This document shows, in pieces, positions 51,590-60,472 of a stretch of 64,000 nucleotides of DNA (the stretch's first letter is position 1; each line of letters starts with the position of its first letter). The stretch comes from Psychrobacter sp. 4Bb (GTDB taxonomy: Bacteria; Pseudomonadota; Gammaproteobacteria; Pseudomonadales; Moraxellaceae): contig NZ_PJAS01000051.1 in the NCBI RefSeq assembly GCF_002836735.1, positions 124,001 through 188,000 of the forward strand. Reading direction: 5' to 3'. A program made the translations under genes and the position numbers. The notes beneath the pieces are model-generated. The model saw nothing but the letters and a program-made list of their open reading frames with translations. It did not search any database and had not been told where the DNA came from.

Positions 51590-52843
51590 TTAAAACGCAT
51601 CCGCTGGCACAAAAACTTCACCAACCATGATACGCCTTGCTGAGCGGCTCATCGACACTTTTTTGGCCTGCCAGCGGCCATCGACCTGTTCGGTTTTCCC
51701 ACCAACTAACAATGTGCCTGATGGATGGCCAAAACGCACCTCTGTCAGCTCGCCAGCGCCTGCTGCTTGATTGACGAGCGTGCCTTGTGTAGTTGCCGCA
51801 GCGGCGATAGCAACTGCTGCTGTACCCATCATGGCATGATGCAATTGACCCATACTCATGGCACGTACGACCAAATCAATCTCACTTGCATCGACCGATT
51901 TACCACTAGAGGCCGTATAGCTCTGTGCGTTACCAACCCATGCGAGTTTGGGAATGTGTTGGCTAGTCTGTGCTTCACTTATGTCTTTGAATAGCCCCAT
52001 TGCCACGCCGCCTGTGGCACGGATTTTCTCAAGCTTGGCAAGTAGCTCACCATCGCTATTGATATCACCTTGTAATTCAGTACCGGTAAAGCCCAAATCT
52101 TCAGCTTTCATAAAGATGGTTGGGATACCAGCGCTAATAAAGGTCGCTTTGACACTATCAGCATCTAGACCGCAGCCTGACACATCAAAGTCATCGACCA
52201 AGTTACTAGTAGGGAACATGTCACTAGTGGCATCTACAGGGTCGATAAACTCAATTTTGACTTCAGCCGCTGGGAAGGTTACACCGTCTAATTCAAAATC
52301 GCCTGTCTCTTGAACCTGTACTTTGTCATTTGCATCCTTATAGACTGGCACATGGGCAATAATCGTTTTACCGATATTTTCTTGCCAAATGCGTACTTCA
52401 CAAATACCGCTATCTGCATTGTCATCGATACTATTAGCAATTTTGTCAGCATCGACCAAACCCATATTAATGGCACAGGCACCGACGGCTGCAGTTAAGT
52501 TGCCACAGTTTCCTGCCCAGTCAATCATAGGCTTGGCGATATTGACTTGCCCAAACAGATAGTTCACATCGTGGTCTGAGCTAGAAGAGGCCGATAAAAT
52601 AACCGTTTTTGAGGTACTAGAGCTGCCATTGCCCAAACCATCGATTTGCTTGCCGTAAGGATCTGGGCTGCCGATGACCCGTAATAGGAAGTTATCACGC
52701 GACTCACCAGCGACTTGGCAACGCTCAGGTAAATCAGATAACTTAAAGAACGTACCTTTGGAGGTACCACCGCGCATATAGGTAGCAGGGACAGATAATT
52801 GCGGGGCGAAAGAGGCTTTTGATTTAGTATTGGTTTGGGCCAC
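51590..52843 (-). CDS. prpF: PrpF, 2-methylaconitate cis-trans isomerase
   Basis: A 417-aa isomerase that corrects the trans-2-methylaconitate made by AcnD to the cis form. The N-terminal motif SVPATYMRGGTSKGTFF (18-34) with KQIDGLGNGSSSTSKTVIL is characteristic, and the C-terminal HHAMMGTAAVAIAAAATTQG and EVRFGHPSGTLLVGG match. Its partner acnD lies 0.9 kb upstream on the same strand, with a toxin-antitoxin pair between. In the usual order prpF directly follows acnD, so the pair has been separated here. Confidence 0.95.
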   Translation of the reverse strand: MAQTNTKSKASFAPQLSVPATYMRGGTSKGTFFKLSDLPERCQVAGESRDNFLLRVIGSPDPYGKQIDGLGNGSSSTSKTVILSASSSSDHDVNYLFGQVNIAKPMIDWAGNCGNLTAAVGACAINMGLVDADKIANSIDDNADSGICEVRIWQENIGKTIIAHVPVYKDANDKVQVQETGDFELDGVTFPAAEVKIEFIDPVDATSDMFPTSNLVDDFDVSGCGLDADSVKATFISAGIPTIFMKAEDLGFTGTELQGDINSDGELLAKLEKIRATGGVAMGLFKDISEAQTSQHIPKLAWVGNAQSYTASSGKSVDASEIDLVVRAMSMGQLHHAMMGTAAVAIAAAATTQGTLVNQAAGAGELTEVRFGHPSGTLLVGGKTEQVDGRWQAKKVSMSRSARRIMVGEVFVPADAF

Positions 52844-52923
52844 TGTATTAAGTCCTTTTTATATTGTTATAAGATTGGGTATGGTGCCATCAGCAAGTAA
52901 ACATGTACGATTAAAAACGCTCG

Positions 52924-53184
52924 TTAATAATGATAGCGACAAGAGATAATCGTAAGATAATTATCATCGACGGCATATACCAACCGATTGGCATCATCGA
53001 TGCGTCTTGACCAAAATCCAGATAGATTTTCTTTTAGAGGTTCAGGTTTGCCAATGCCTTCAAACGGATTACGCTTGCATTCGATGATGAGTTTGTTAAT
53101 ACGTTTGAGTGTTTTTTTGTCTTGCGTTTGCCAGTATAGGTAGTCTTTCCACGCAGCGTCTGTCCATGCTAGTTGTTCACTCAT
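52924..53184 (-). CDS. yoeB: YoeB-family toxin (mRNA interferase)
   Basis: An 86-aa toxin starting at the ATG at 53184, with AGGG seven bases before it; the frame is open to 53223 but the YoeB family begins LxWTxxAW. The sequence follows E. coli YoeB closely: WKDYLYWQTQDKKTLKRINK, PFEGIGKPEPLKENLSGFWS, RRIDDANRLVYAVDD and the catalytic C-terminus SCRYHY. Residues of the E, R, H and terminal Y type used in ribosome-dependent mRNA cleavage are kept. It is coded 35 bp after yefM. Confidence 0.95.
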   Translation of the reverse strand: MSEQLAWTDAAWKDYLYWQTQDKKTLKRINKLIIECKRNPFEGIGKPEPLKENLSGFWSRRIDDANRLVYAVDDNYLTIISCRYHY

Positions 53185-53219
53185 TATCAGACCCTTTGCA
53201 TTGATTAAAGCCTTTGAGT

Positions 53220-53507
53220 TCAAGCGTTCTCAGCGTTGACATCATTATTTTCTGCCGTATCAATTAGCTCACGCGTAACCGTCTTGCCAGCTTTATATTG
53301 GGCAATAGAGTCCGCTAAGTGCGCTGCATTGGCAGGAGATTTTAGCAGATAGACGGTTTCCATCAGGCTATTGTAGTAATCAAGCGACATCACAACGGCA
53401 TCATCAGCGTCACGGCGGGTCACGATAGTGGCGTTGGCATCATCATTTACCGTGTCTAGAACGGACTTTAGGTGCTTTCTGGCTTCTGAAAAACTAACGA
53501 CTCTCAT
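53220..53507 (-). CDS. yefM: YefM-family antitoxin
   Basis: A 95-aa Phd/YefM antitoxin: MRVVSFSEARKHLKSVLDTV (DNA-binding N-terminal fold), IVTRRDADDAVVMSLDYYNS (the family core) and a C-terminal helix for toxin binding (YLLKSPANAAHLADSIAQYK). It represses its own operon with YoeB, through TGTACA-type sites; such a site lies just upstream at 53540. The C-terminal tail (after GKTVTRELID) is slightly longer than in E. coli. Confidence 0.95.
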   Translation of the reverse strand: MRVVSFSEARKHLKSVLDTVNDDANATIVTRRDADDAVVMSLDYYNSLMETVYLLKSPANAAHLADSIAQYKAGKTVTRELIDTAENNDVNAENA

Positions 53508-53539
53508 GGCTTACTCCCTTCATGATATTCTGCATAACT

Positions 53540-53558
53540 TGTACAATATATCGTACAT
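53540..53558 (-). promoter_or_regulatory. Candidate YefM operator (TGTACA / GTACAT)
   Basis: TGTACA (53540-53545) and CGTACAT (53552-53558) are 7 bases apart, 33-51 bases before the yefM start. The TGTACA core is the known element of the E. coli yefM-yoeB operator, so autorepression by the same scheme is likely. Confidence 0.75.
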
Positions 53559-53680
53559 ATTACGCTATTGGTGAAGTAAACTCAATATTTAGCTATTTTT
53601 CAATATTAAGATATAAGTAAGAAGGCTCAGTGTGTAGCTTGCAAACCATGTTTTGAACCAAGCTTTAACATTAGCAAATA

Positions 53681-53726
53681 AAAGCCGATGTCATATAAAC
53701 AAGTTATACAACATCGGCGATTTTTA
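53681..53726. terminator. Terminator after acnD, isolating the toxin-antitoxin operon
   Basis: Stem GCCGATGT / ACATCGGC around a 19-base loop, with T-rich sequence on both sides (TTTTATTTGC on the minus strand). It separates acnD from yefM-yoeB. Confidence 0.75.
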
Positions 53727-53765
53727 TACTTTACTGCTTATCACACTAAAAACTACAGGATAGCC

Positions 53766-56423
53766 TTAGACAATATCAAGTGTACCTTCGATAAACTCTT
53801 TAGCAAAGCGTTGTAGCATACCGCCTGCATTGTACATTTTTACTTCGTCAGCAGTATCTAAACGGCAGATAATTGGCGTCTCAGTGGTACTACCATCAGC
53901 ACGATGGATTACCAACGTCATTAACCCGCCAGCAGAGACTTCGCCTGTGACATCAAAGGTTTCCGTACCATCGATATTTAGCGTATGGCGAGTCGTGCCT
54001 TCTTCGAACTGTAGAGGTAGGGCACCCATACCGACTAAGTTTTGACGATGAATACGTTCAAAGTCTTCAGCAACGACGGCTTCCACGCCAGCGAGACGGA
54101 CGCCTTTGGCAGCCCAGTCACGGCTTGAGCCTTGACCATAGCCATCACCTGCGATGATGATCAGCGGCTGCTCCCGGTTCATGTAGGTTTCAATCGCTTC
54201 CCACATACGCATGACTTGACCTTCTGGCTCTACGCGCGCCAGTGAGCCTTGGATGACTTCACCGCTGTCGTCGAGTACCATCTCGTTCAATAGTTTAGGA
54301 TTGGCAAAGGTGGCACGTTGCGCAGTTAAATGGTCGCCGCGATGGGTCGCATAAGAGTTATAGTCTTCAGCAGGCAAGCCCATAGTATCGAGATACTCGC
54401 CAGCTGCCGATGCACCAAGAATAGCATTCGACGGTGACATATGGTCGGTTGTGATGTTGTCACCCAATACTGCTAATGGACGCATACCTTTTAGTTTGTT
54501 CATCGCTGCCATTTTACCTTCCCAATACGGTGGGCGACGTATATAAGTGGTCATTTCACGCCAGTCATATAGTGGGCTTAACGCTTTACCTGTGTCTTTT
54601 TTGGCTTCATCAAACATTGGGATATATACGGCACTGAACTGCTCAGGCTTCACGGCAGCAGCGACGATGGCGTCAACCTCATCATCATCAAACCAAATGT
54701 CTTTTAGATAGACATCATTGCCGTTCTGATCTTTACCCAATGAGTCTTTTTCGATATCAAAACGGATGTTACCAGCGATGGCATAAGCAATAACCAGTGG
54801 CGGCGATGCCAAAAATGCTTGCTTAGCATACGGATGGATACGACCATCAAAGTTACGGTTACCAGATAGCACTGCCGTGGTAAATAAATCATTGTCGATG
54901 ATTTCTTTTTCGATATCAGGGTCTAGCGCACCGCTCATGCCATTACACGTCGTACAGGCAAAACCAACCACATCAAAACCGATTTCTTGTAGCTCAGGCA
55001 TCAGGCCTGCTTCTTCTAAGTACATTTTGACGGTTTTTGAGCCAGGCGCTAAGGATGACTTCACCCAAGGCTTACGTAATAATCCTTTAGCATTGGCGTT
55101 ACGAGCGACAAGACCTGCTGCTACCATGTTGCGTGGGTTTGAGGTGTTGGTACAGCTGGTGATAGCAGCGATAATAACCGCGCCATCTGGCATGAGACCA
55201 TCTTTAGGTTCAGGCAATTTTTCGTCAGCGCCATGAGCAATACCTTTGGCAACCAAGTCCGTAGTCGATACACGGGCATGTGGGCGCGATGGGCCTGCCA
55301 TATTACGTACCACTGATGACAAATCAAACTCAAGGACGCGTGCGTATTCGGCTTTTTCCATGCCGTCAGCCCATAGGCCCGTTTGCTTGGCGTATTGCTC
55401 AACCAATTTAATCTGCTCTTCAGAGCGACCAGTCAGGCGTAGATAGTCAGTGGTTTGCTCATCAATATAGAACATCGCGGCAGTGGCACCATATTCAGGC
55501 GTCATATTGGAGATAGAAGCGCGGTCACCGACACTGAGCTGGCGTGCACCGTCACCAAAGAATTCGATATAGGTAGAGACCACACCTGCGTCGCGTAAAA
55601 ATTCCGTCATCGCCAGTACGAGATCCGTACCAGTAATGCCTTTTTGCAATTTGCCTGTTAATTTAACACCAACGTAATCAGGCAGGCGCATATATGAGGG
55701 GTTACCTAGCATGACGCTTTCGGCTTCTAGACCGCCAACACCAATTGAGATCACACCTAGTGCATCGACCATCGGCGTGTGGCTATCAGTACCAACTAAG
55801 GTGTCGGCAAACGCGACTTCTTCACCGGATTTATTGTGCACGACCTGTACGACAGGTGACATTTTTTCTAGGTTAATCTGATGCATGATGCCGTTACCAG
55901 GCGGTACGACATTCACATTGTCAAAGGCATACTGACACCAGTTGATAAAGTGAAAACGGTCATCGTTGCGGCGCTCTTCAATCGCACGGTTTTTCTCAAA
56001 CGCGTCATCTTCGAAGCCTGCGTGCTCAACGGCCAATGAATGGTCAACGATAAGCTGAGTTGGCACGATAGGGTTTACCTTAGACGGATCACCGCCTTGC
56101 TCAGCGATAGCATCACGCAATCCTGCCAAATCAACAAAGGCCGTCTGACCCAAGATATCATGACATACCACGCGGGCAGGGTACCAAGGAAAGTCTAGAT
56201 CTTGCTTGCCTTCGATATGCTGCTTTAGCGCATCGGTTAACTCTTCTGGTGGGCAACGGCGTACTAGGTTTTCACACAATACTTTTGAGCAAAATGGTAG
56301 CTTGTCATACGCGCCAGCTTCGATACTCTCGACAGCCTCGCGGGTGTCAAAGTAATAAAGATCAGTACCGGGAAGTGGCTTTTTGAATTGTTCGTTCATT
56401 GGTTGTACTAGGGCGTTGTCCAT
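53766..56423 (-). CDS. acnD: AcnD, Fe/S-dependent 2-methylcitrate dehydratase
   Basis: An 885-aa aconitase-family protein that dehydrates 2-methylcitrate (with PrpF) in the methylcitrate cycle. It shows aconitase blocks HSLAVEHAGFEDDAFEKNRA, HQINLEKMSPVVQ, GTDSHTPMVDALGVISIGVG, the Fe-S cluster cysteines in TSCTNTSNPRNM and GFACTTCNGMSG, and the swivel domain with NITTDHMSPSNAILGASAAG and GDGYGQGSSRDWAAKG. The beginning (LPGTDLYYFDTREAVESIEA, KLPFCSKVLCENLVRRC) is as in AcnD rather than AcnA. A second ATG at residue 10 (MNEQF) is an alternative start. A terminator follows. Confidence 0.95.
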   Translation of the reverse strand: MDNALVQPMNEQFKKPLPGTDLYYFDTREAVESIEAGAYDKLPFCSKVLCENLVRRCPPEELTDALKQHIEGKQDLDFPWYPARVVCHDILGQTAFVDLAGLRDAIAEQGGDPSKVNPIVPTQLIVDHSLAVEHAGFEDDAFEKNRAIEERRNDDRFHFINWCQYAFDNVNVVPPGNGIMHQINLEKMSPVVQVVHNKSGEEVAFADTLVGTDSHTPMVDALGVISIGVGGLEAESVMLGNPSYMRLPDYVGVKLTGKLQKGITGTDLVLAMTEFLRDAGVVSTYIEFFGDGARQLSVGDRASISNMTPEYGATAAMFYIDEQTTDYLRLTGRSEEQIKLVEQYAKQTGLWADGMEKAEYARVLEFDLSSVVRNMAGPSRPHARVSTTDLVAKGIAHGADEKLPEPKDGLMPDGAVIIAAITSCTNTSNPRNMVAAGLVARNANAKGLLRKPWVKSSLAPGSKTVKMYLEEAGLMPELQEIGFDVVGFACTTCNGMSGALDPDIEKEIIDNDLFTTAVLSGNRNFDGRIHPYAKQAFLASPPLVIAYAIAGNIRFDIEKDSLGKDQNGNDVYLKDIWFDDDEVDAIVAAAVKPEQFSAVYIPMFDEAKKDTGKALSPLYDWREMTTYIRRPPYWEGKMAAMNKLKGMRPLAVLGDNITTDHMSPSNAILGASAAGEYLDTMGLPAEDYNSYATHRGDHLTAQRATFANPKLLNEMVLDDSGEVIQGSLARVEPEGQVMRMWEAIETYMNREQPLIIIAGDGYGQGSSRDWAAKGVRLAGVEAVVAEDFERIHRQNLVGMGALPLQFEEGTTRHTLNIDGTETFDVTGEVSAGGLMTLVIHRADGSTTETPIICRLDTADEVKMYNAGGMLQRFAKEFIEGTLDIV

Positions 56424-56456
56424 AAGTCACCTTTGGCTGTTAGCTGTTTCTAATTT

Positions 56457-57089
56457 TTAAGAATTGTCTTTAGTTGTCTGATCTAATAAACCTTTGGAAT
56501 AGTTGAAAATCGCATCAAAACCATCCTTTCTCTCTTTTATATTGACGCTTTCTAACTCTTCAAATTTCTTTGATTTAATATTAGCTCCGTATAGAAGTCC
56601 AGAAATCCCTGACACTACATTCATGAATTTAATACGAGATGATGAATTTTCAGGTTGAACATTCAATTGCAAACTATTGCATAAGTTTTTGTTCTTTTTA
56701 GTTTCAAAACTAAGAGGTTGATTAGAGTGAGCAAACTCATTTCTTATCTTTCTCAAAATATTAATGTCATTCATTGTCACTTTACTAATTAAACCTAAAG
56801 AGTAGGATAATTTAATTTTAGATGAGAATGTGCCAAGTGGACCACTAAAAGAAAAAAGCTCATTTAAATGTTGGTTACTTCCAACAAGTATATTTCTCAA
56901 AATATTTTCAAGCTCATTATCAATATGAGCAGTAGCATATAGTGCTAATCCTCTATCAGACTCCTTAAGCATTTCTCTTCTTAGTTTTACAAATTCATTT
57001 GATGAATCCTTAGCAAGCTTAGGAAGTGGAAGCCCATCCATTACTTTTTCTAAAACTTCCTCAATAGTTAAATCTGTCTTGTCATTCAT
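56457..57089 (-). CDS. MltR-family (mannitol repressor-like) protein
   Basis: A 210-aa helical protein. The central part GLALYATAHIDNELENILRN, SFSGPLGTFSSKIKLSYSLG and DINILRKIRNEFAHSNQPLS is the MltR/DUF4145-like core. In E. coli MltR acts in mannitol control without a DNA-binding domain of its own. No mannitol genes are here. The gene is clearly more AT-rich than the flanking acnD and prpC and is wedged 34 bp upstream of acnD, which suggests a later insertion into the operon. Its role here is unknown. Confidence 0.75.
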   Translation of the reverse strand: MNDKTDLTIEEVLEKVMDGLPLPKLAKDSSNEFVKLRREMLKESDRGLALYATAHIDNELENILRNILVGSNQHLNELFSFSGPLGTFSSKIKLSYSLGLISKVTMNDINILRKIRNEFAHSNQPLSFETKKNKNLCNSLQLNVQPENSSSRIKFMNVVSGISGLLYGANIKSKKFEELESVNIKERKDGFDAIFNYSKGLLDQTTKDNS

Positions 57090-57228
57090 TTTTAAAAACT
57101 CATGTCAGTATAGAAGTTAGTGAGAGTAGATGAGATAAATTTTAAAAATAACCAAAACAAGCATAAATTCAGAGAATCGCTCATTTTGGTTAAAAGGAAA
57201 AAAACTCCTAATATATAATTTCGGTAAA

Positions 57229-58356
57229 TTAACGAGCACTCATATCTGGTACAGGACGCAGCTCTTCACCAGTATATTCTGCACTTGGGCGAATGATACG
57301 GTTGTTAGCACGTTGCTCAAACACGTGAGCAGCCCAACCTGTCAGACGTGAGCAGACAAAGATAGGGGTGAATAGCTTGGTTGGAATACCCATAAAGTGA
57401 TAGGCAGACGCATGGAAAAAGTCAGCATTACAGAAAAGTTTTTTCTCACGCCACATGACTTCTTCACAGCGTACCGATACTGGGTATAGTACTTCGTCAC
57501 CAACGTCAGCGGCTAGCTTCTCAGCCCAGCCCTTAATCACCACGTTACGTGGATCTGACTCGCTATAGATCGCATGACCAAAGCCCATGATTTTGTCTTT
57601 ACGAGCCAGCATACCCATCATCTCTTCTTCAGCCTCATCAGGTGAGCTAAAGCCTTCAATCATATCCATCGCCGCTTCATTCGCTCCGCCATGTAATGGG
57701 CCGCGTAGTGAACCGATTGCACCAGTGATACAAGAATGAATGTCAGATAAGGTAGATGCACACACACGAGCAGTAAAGGTCGAAGCATTAAACTCATGCT
57801 CTGCATAAAGGATAAGCGAGACGTTCATTACTTTTTCGTGCAGCTCGTTTGGTTTTTCGCCTTTGAGCAAATGTAAGAAATGTCCGCCAATAGTGGCATC
57901 ATCTGTATCGGTCTCGATACGTACATTGTCGTGGGTAAAACGATACCAATAGTTGATAATCGATGGGAAGGCCGCTAGCATACGGTCAGTTTGATCGTTT
58001 TGCTGAGCAAAATCAGTTTCGGTCTCAAGGTTGCCAAGCATAGAGCAGCCAGTACGTAGCACGTCCATTGGATGCGCATCAGCTGGGATACGTTCAAGTA
58101 CGTCTTTTAATGCTTGTGGTAGGCCGCGCAGGCTTTTGAGTTTGGCTTGATAGGCGTCAAGCTCGCTTTGAGTAGGCAAGTTGCCGTATAACAGCAAATA
58201 CGCCACTTCTTCAAAAATACACTTATCCGCCAGCTCTGATACATCATAACCGCGATAGGTCAGACCAGAGCCTGATTTGCCAACGGTAGATAGAGAGGTT
58301 TTACCAGCGACTTGCCCGCGTAGACCTGCGCCTGAAAGTTCTTTTTGTGCTGCCAT
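57229..58356 (-). CDS. prpC: PrpC, 2-methylcitrate synthase
   Basis: A 375-aa citrate-synthase-family enzyme condensing propionyl-CoA with oxaloacetate. It has the short citrate synthase form. Blocks: TYRGYDVSELADKCIFEEVA, FTARVCASTLSDIHSCITGA, SLRGPLHGGANEAAMDMIEG with the active-site His, and KDKIMGFGHAIYSESDPRN with the second active-site His. The C-terminus ends RPVPDMSAR. It lies downstream of prpB and the lipoprotein gene on the same strand. Confidence 0.96.
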   Translation of the reverse strand: MAAQKELSGAGLRGQVAGKTSLSTVGKSGSGLTYRGYDVSELADKCIFEEVAYLLLYGNLPTQSELDAYQAKLKSLRGLPQALKDVLERIPADAHPMDVLRTGCSMLGNLETETDFAQQNDQTDRMLAAFPSIINYWYRFTHDNVRIETDTDDATIGGHFLHLLKGEKPNELHEKVMNVSLILYAEHEFNASTFTARVCASTLSDIHSCITGAIGSLRGPLHGGANEAAMDMIEGFSSPDEAEEEMMGMLARKDKIMGFGHAIYSESDPRNVVIKGWAEKLAADVGDEVLYPVSVRCEEVMWREKKLFCNADFFHASAYHFMGIPTKLFTPIFVCSRLTGWAAHVFEQRANNRIIRPSAEYTGEELRPVPDMSAR

Positions 58357-58449
58357 GTTTACATTCCTTTTGTTGGTAGCTTTTTTTGAGTGAAAACGAT
58401 GTTTCTGATAATAAATTTATTGATTAATGACTATAGCGCTAGTTTAGCG

Positions 58450-59106
58450 TTAAGCAGGCTGTTCAGGCTGTGGACCGTCTAAATCGACGTTACAACGCTC
58501 AAATTCAGCTTCAATAGGGCCATTCAAGACTTCCATTGCACTGCCTTCACCTTCAGCATTGTTGATCTCCATATATTTGACACCAAGCGGAGATTCCATG
58601 AAAGTCTGAATTTCAGCCATTTCTTCTGGAGTAGGGTCAGCCATTGGCGTTGCCACTTCTTCACCATTCATGACGCGTAATTGCTCATTTCCAAAAGCAA
58701 GCATCTTTTTTCCTACATCCGACGTATAAAAGTCATCTAACTCTTTTAACTCTGCATCGGTAAACTGACTCTTATAAAAACGATCGACTTCGGCTTTACC
58801 CAAGTCTTTGTCGCGAGACTCAAGGCAGCTGACTTGCTCTGCACTGAGCGCACCGCTATTGATAATTGGTGCAAACAATAGGCTGTTGACGGTATCTAGC
58901 GTAATCGTTGTCATAATCAAGTCATTTTGAGCATCAGTTCCTGATGGCGCAGTTTCGCTTTCGCTAACCACAGTTTCGGTCGTATCACTGGCAGTATCGT
59001 CAACGGTTTCTGGTGTTTTATCACAACCTGTCATGAATAACAGCGCCGCTAGCGTGCTACTAAGTAGTGAGGATTTGACAACCGTATGAGCAGTAAAAAA
59101 TGGCAT
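58450..59106 (-). CDS. Lipoprotein with DUF2059-like domain in the prp operon
   Basis: A 218-aa predicted lipoprotein: a basic/hydrophobic N-terminus then LLFMTGC with Cys28 as the lipid site. A Thr/Glu/Ser-rich linker (30-62) leads to a helical domain with DRFYKSQFTDAELKELDDFY and TSDVGKKMLAFGNEQLRVM, the repeated helical pattern of DUF2059 proteins. ESPLGVKYMEINNAEGEGS repeats the theme. The C-terminal region has a single Cys. It lies between prpB and prpC. It has no known role in propionate use; periplasmic or outer-membrane location is predicted. Confidence 0.7.
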   Translation of the reverse strand: MPFFTAHTVVKSSLLSSTLAALLFMTGCDKTPETVDDTASDTTETVVSESETAPSGTDAQNDLIMTTITLDTVNSLLFAPIINSGALSAEQVSCLESRDKDLGKAEVDRFYKSQFTDAELKELDDFYTSDVGKKMLAFGNEQLRVMNGEEVATPMADPTPEEMAEIQTFMESPLGVKYMEINNAEGEGSAMEVLNGPIEAEFERCNVDLDGPQPEQPA

Positions 59107-59138
59107 AAATAACCTAAAGGTAAATAAAGACGGGTTTT

Positions 59139-59174
59139 GAAACGATAAAGCACACAGAGGTGGTTTATCGTTTC
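59139..59174. repeat. 11-bp perfect hairpin between prpB and the lipoprotein gene
   Basis: GAAACGATAAA (59139-59149) and TTTATCGTTTC (59164-59174) are perfect complements around 14 bases. On the minus strand it is followed by CAAAACCC, not a T-run, so it is not a classical terminator. It may protect the prpB mRNA end or mark processing. Confidence 0.6.
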
Positions 59175-59206
59175 GGCGTTGCTAATTGGCAATTATTAGT
59201 TGTTAA

Positions 59207-60100
59207 CTACTTATTATCAGCAAATAGCTTGTCTAGTGTCTGCTCAAACTCATGATAGTTCAAGAAATCATATAGCTCTATGCGAGTCTGCATGGTATCG
59301 ACGACTTTGTCTTGTGTACCATCATCTAATAAATGCTGATAAACGTTCAATGCTGCTTTGTTCATAGCGCGGAAAGCGGATAGTGGATATAGCACCATCT
59401 CGACACCCACACTATACAACTGGTCAGTGGTATATAGATCTGTTTGACCAAACTCTGTCATGTTTGCCAGTACTGGAATATCCAACACATCAGTGAACTT
59501 ACGATACATCTCGATATCAGTTAGCGCTTCTGCAAAGATCATATCTGCGCCTGCTTCTTGGAATGCGACGGCACGTTCAACAGCAGCGTCCAAACCTTCT
59601 ACTGATAGGGCATCTGTACGAGCCATCACTACAAAGTCAGGGTCAGTTTTTGCGTCTAACGCCGCTTTTAGACGATCAACCATCTCTGAGATACTAACGA
59701 TTTCTTTGTTAGGGCGATGACCACAACGTTTTTGCGCGACTTGGTCTTCAATATGCACCGCAGCGACACCTGCTTTTTCCATCTTTCTGATGGTTTGGGC
59801 GATGTTAAACGCGCCACCAAAACCAGTGTCGATATCGACAAGCAGTGGTGTATCAACGGCATCAGTGATACGGCGCGCATCTTCTAATACATTATCTAGG
59901 CTGGTCATACCGAGATCAGGTAAACCAAACGAGGCATTGGCCACGCCAGCACCAGAGAGGTACAACGCTTGATGACCAACTTGGGTCGCCATCATCGCTG
60001 TATAGGCATTGATAGCGCCTGCAATCTGTAATGGCTGGTTGTTATTATTTTTTTGAGTGAGAGCACTGCGAAAGCGCGCGCCTGCTGAAGATGAAGTCAT
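59207..60100 (-). CDS. prpB: PrpB, 2-methylisocitrate lyase
   Basis: A 297-aa isocitrate-lyase-family enzyme that splits 2-methylisocitrate to pyruvate and succinate. Visible motifs: [20 protein letters not shown] (41-60), [20 protein letters not shown] (metal-binding Asp), [20 protein letters not shown] with the signature KRCGH (catalytic Cys) and [18 protein letters not shown]. It is the first gene of the prp series, with the promoter expected in 60101-60386. No GntR or sigma-54 PrpR gene is next to it. Confidence 0.96.
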   Translation of the reverse strand: MTSSSAGARFRSALTQKNNNNQPLQIAGAINAYTAMMATQVGHQALYLSGAGVANASFGLPDLGMTSLDNVLEDARRITDAVDTPLLVDIDTGFGGAFNIAQTIRKMEKAGVAAVHIEDQVAQKRCGHRPNKEIVSISEMVDRLKAALDAKTDPDFVVMARTDALSVEGLDAAVERAVAFQEAGADMIFAEALTDIEMYRKFTDVLDIPVLANMTEFGQTDLYTTDQLYSVGVEMVLYPLSAFRAMNKAALNVYQHLLDDGTQDKVVDTMQTRIELYDFLNYHEFEQTLDKLFADNK

Positions 60101-60472
60101 GTGATTGTCCTTACATGGAGGGGAAATATTCTAATTGTTGTAGCTGATTATACTCAATTATTCATGCCTGAAAAGTTTGGGTTATCAATTAATATTTAAT
60201 TTAAATAATAATAAAATGTAGTATTTTTAATAGTATTCATTATTCAAATAGCATTATGCAGTTATTGGTAATTTCTCACAATAAGTATTCATATTGCTTA
60301 AAATCACAGCTTTTAGAATCTTCTATTTTTTACATTTAGTTACAATTACTAAAGCTGCCTTGCCTTATTGATATAATTACACTCATTAAAAAGCCCCAAC
60401 AGCTAGGCTATCAGGGCTTATGTTTTGCTTGAATAAGATTGTTAAGTGCTGAGTTTTAAATTAAGCAAAAGC
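60101..60472. other. 372-bp region upstream of prpB
   Basis: Very AT-rich from 60180 to 60360; it should hold the prp promoter. The only structured element is the terminator at 60387-60420 belonging to the transporter gene. No gene or regulator site was recognised. Confidence 0.5.
60387..60420 (-). terminator. Terminator after the NRAMP-like gene
   Basis: On the minus strand TAAGCCC pairs with GGGGCTT around AGCTAGG-type loop sequence and is followed by TTTAATG. It lies just past the transporter stop codon. Confidence 0.65.

Noticed and set aside
51948-52313. Plus-strand frame opposite prpF
   Set aside because: Ser/Pro-rich antisense shadow of a well-supported gene.
53185-53223. Longer YoeB start at 53223
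   Set aside because: It adds 13 residues absent from the family, while the ATG at 53184 has a good ribosome site and the family N-terminus.
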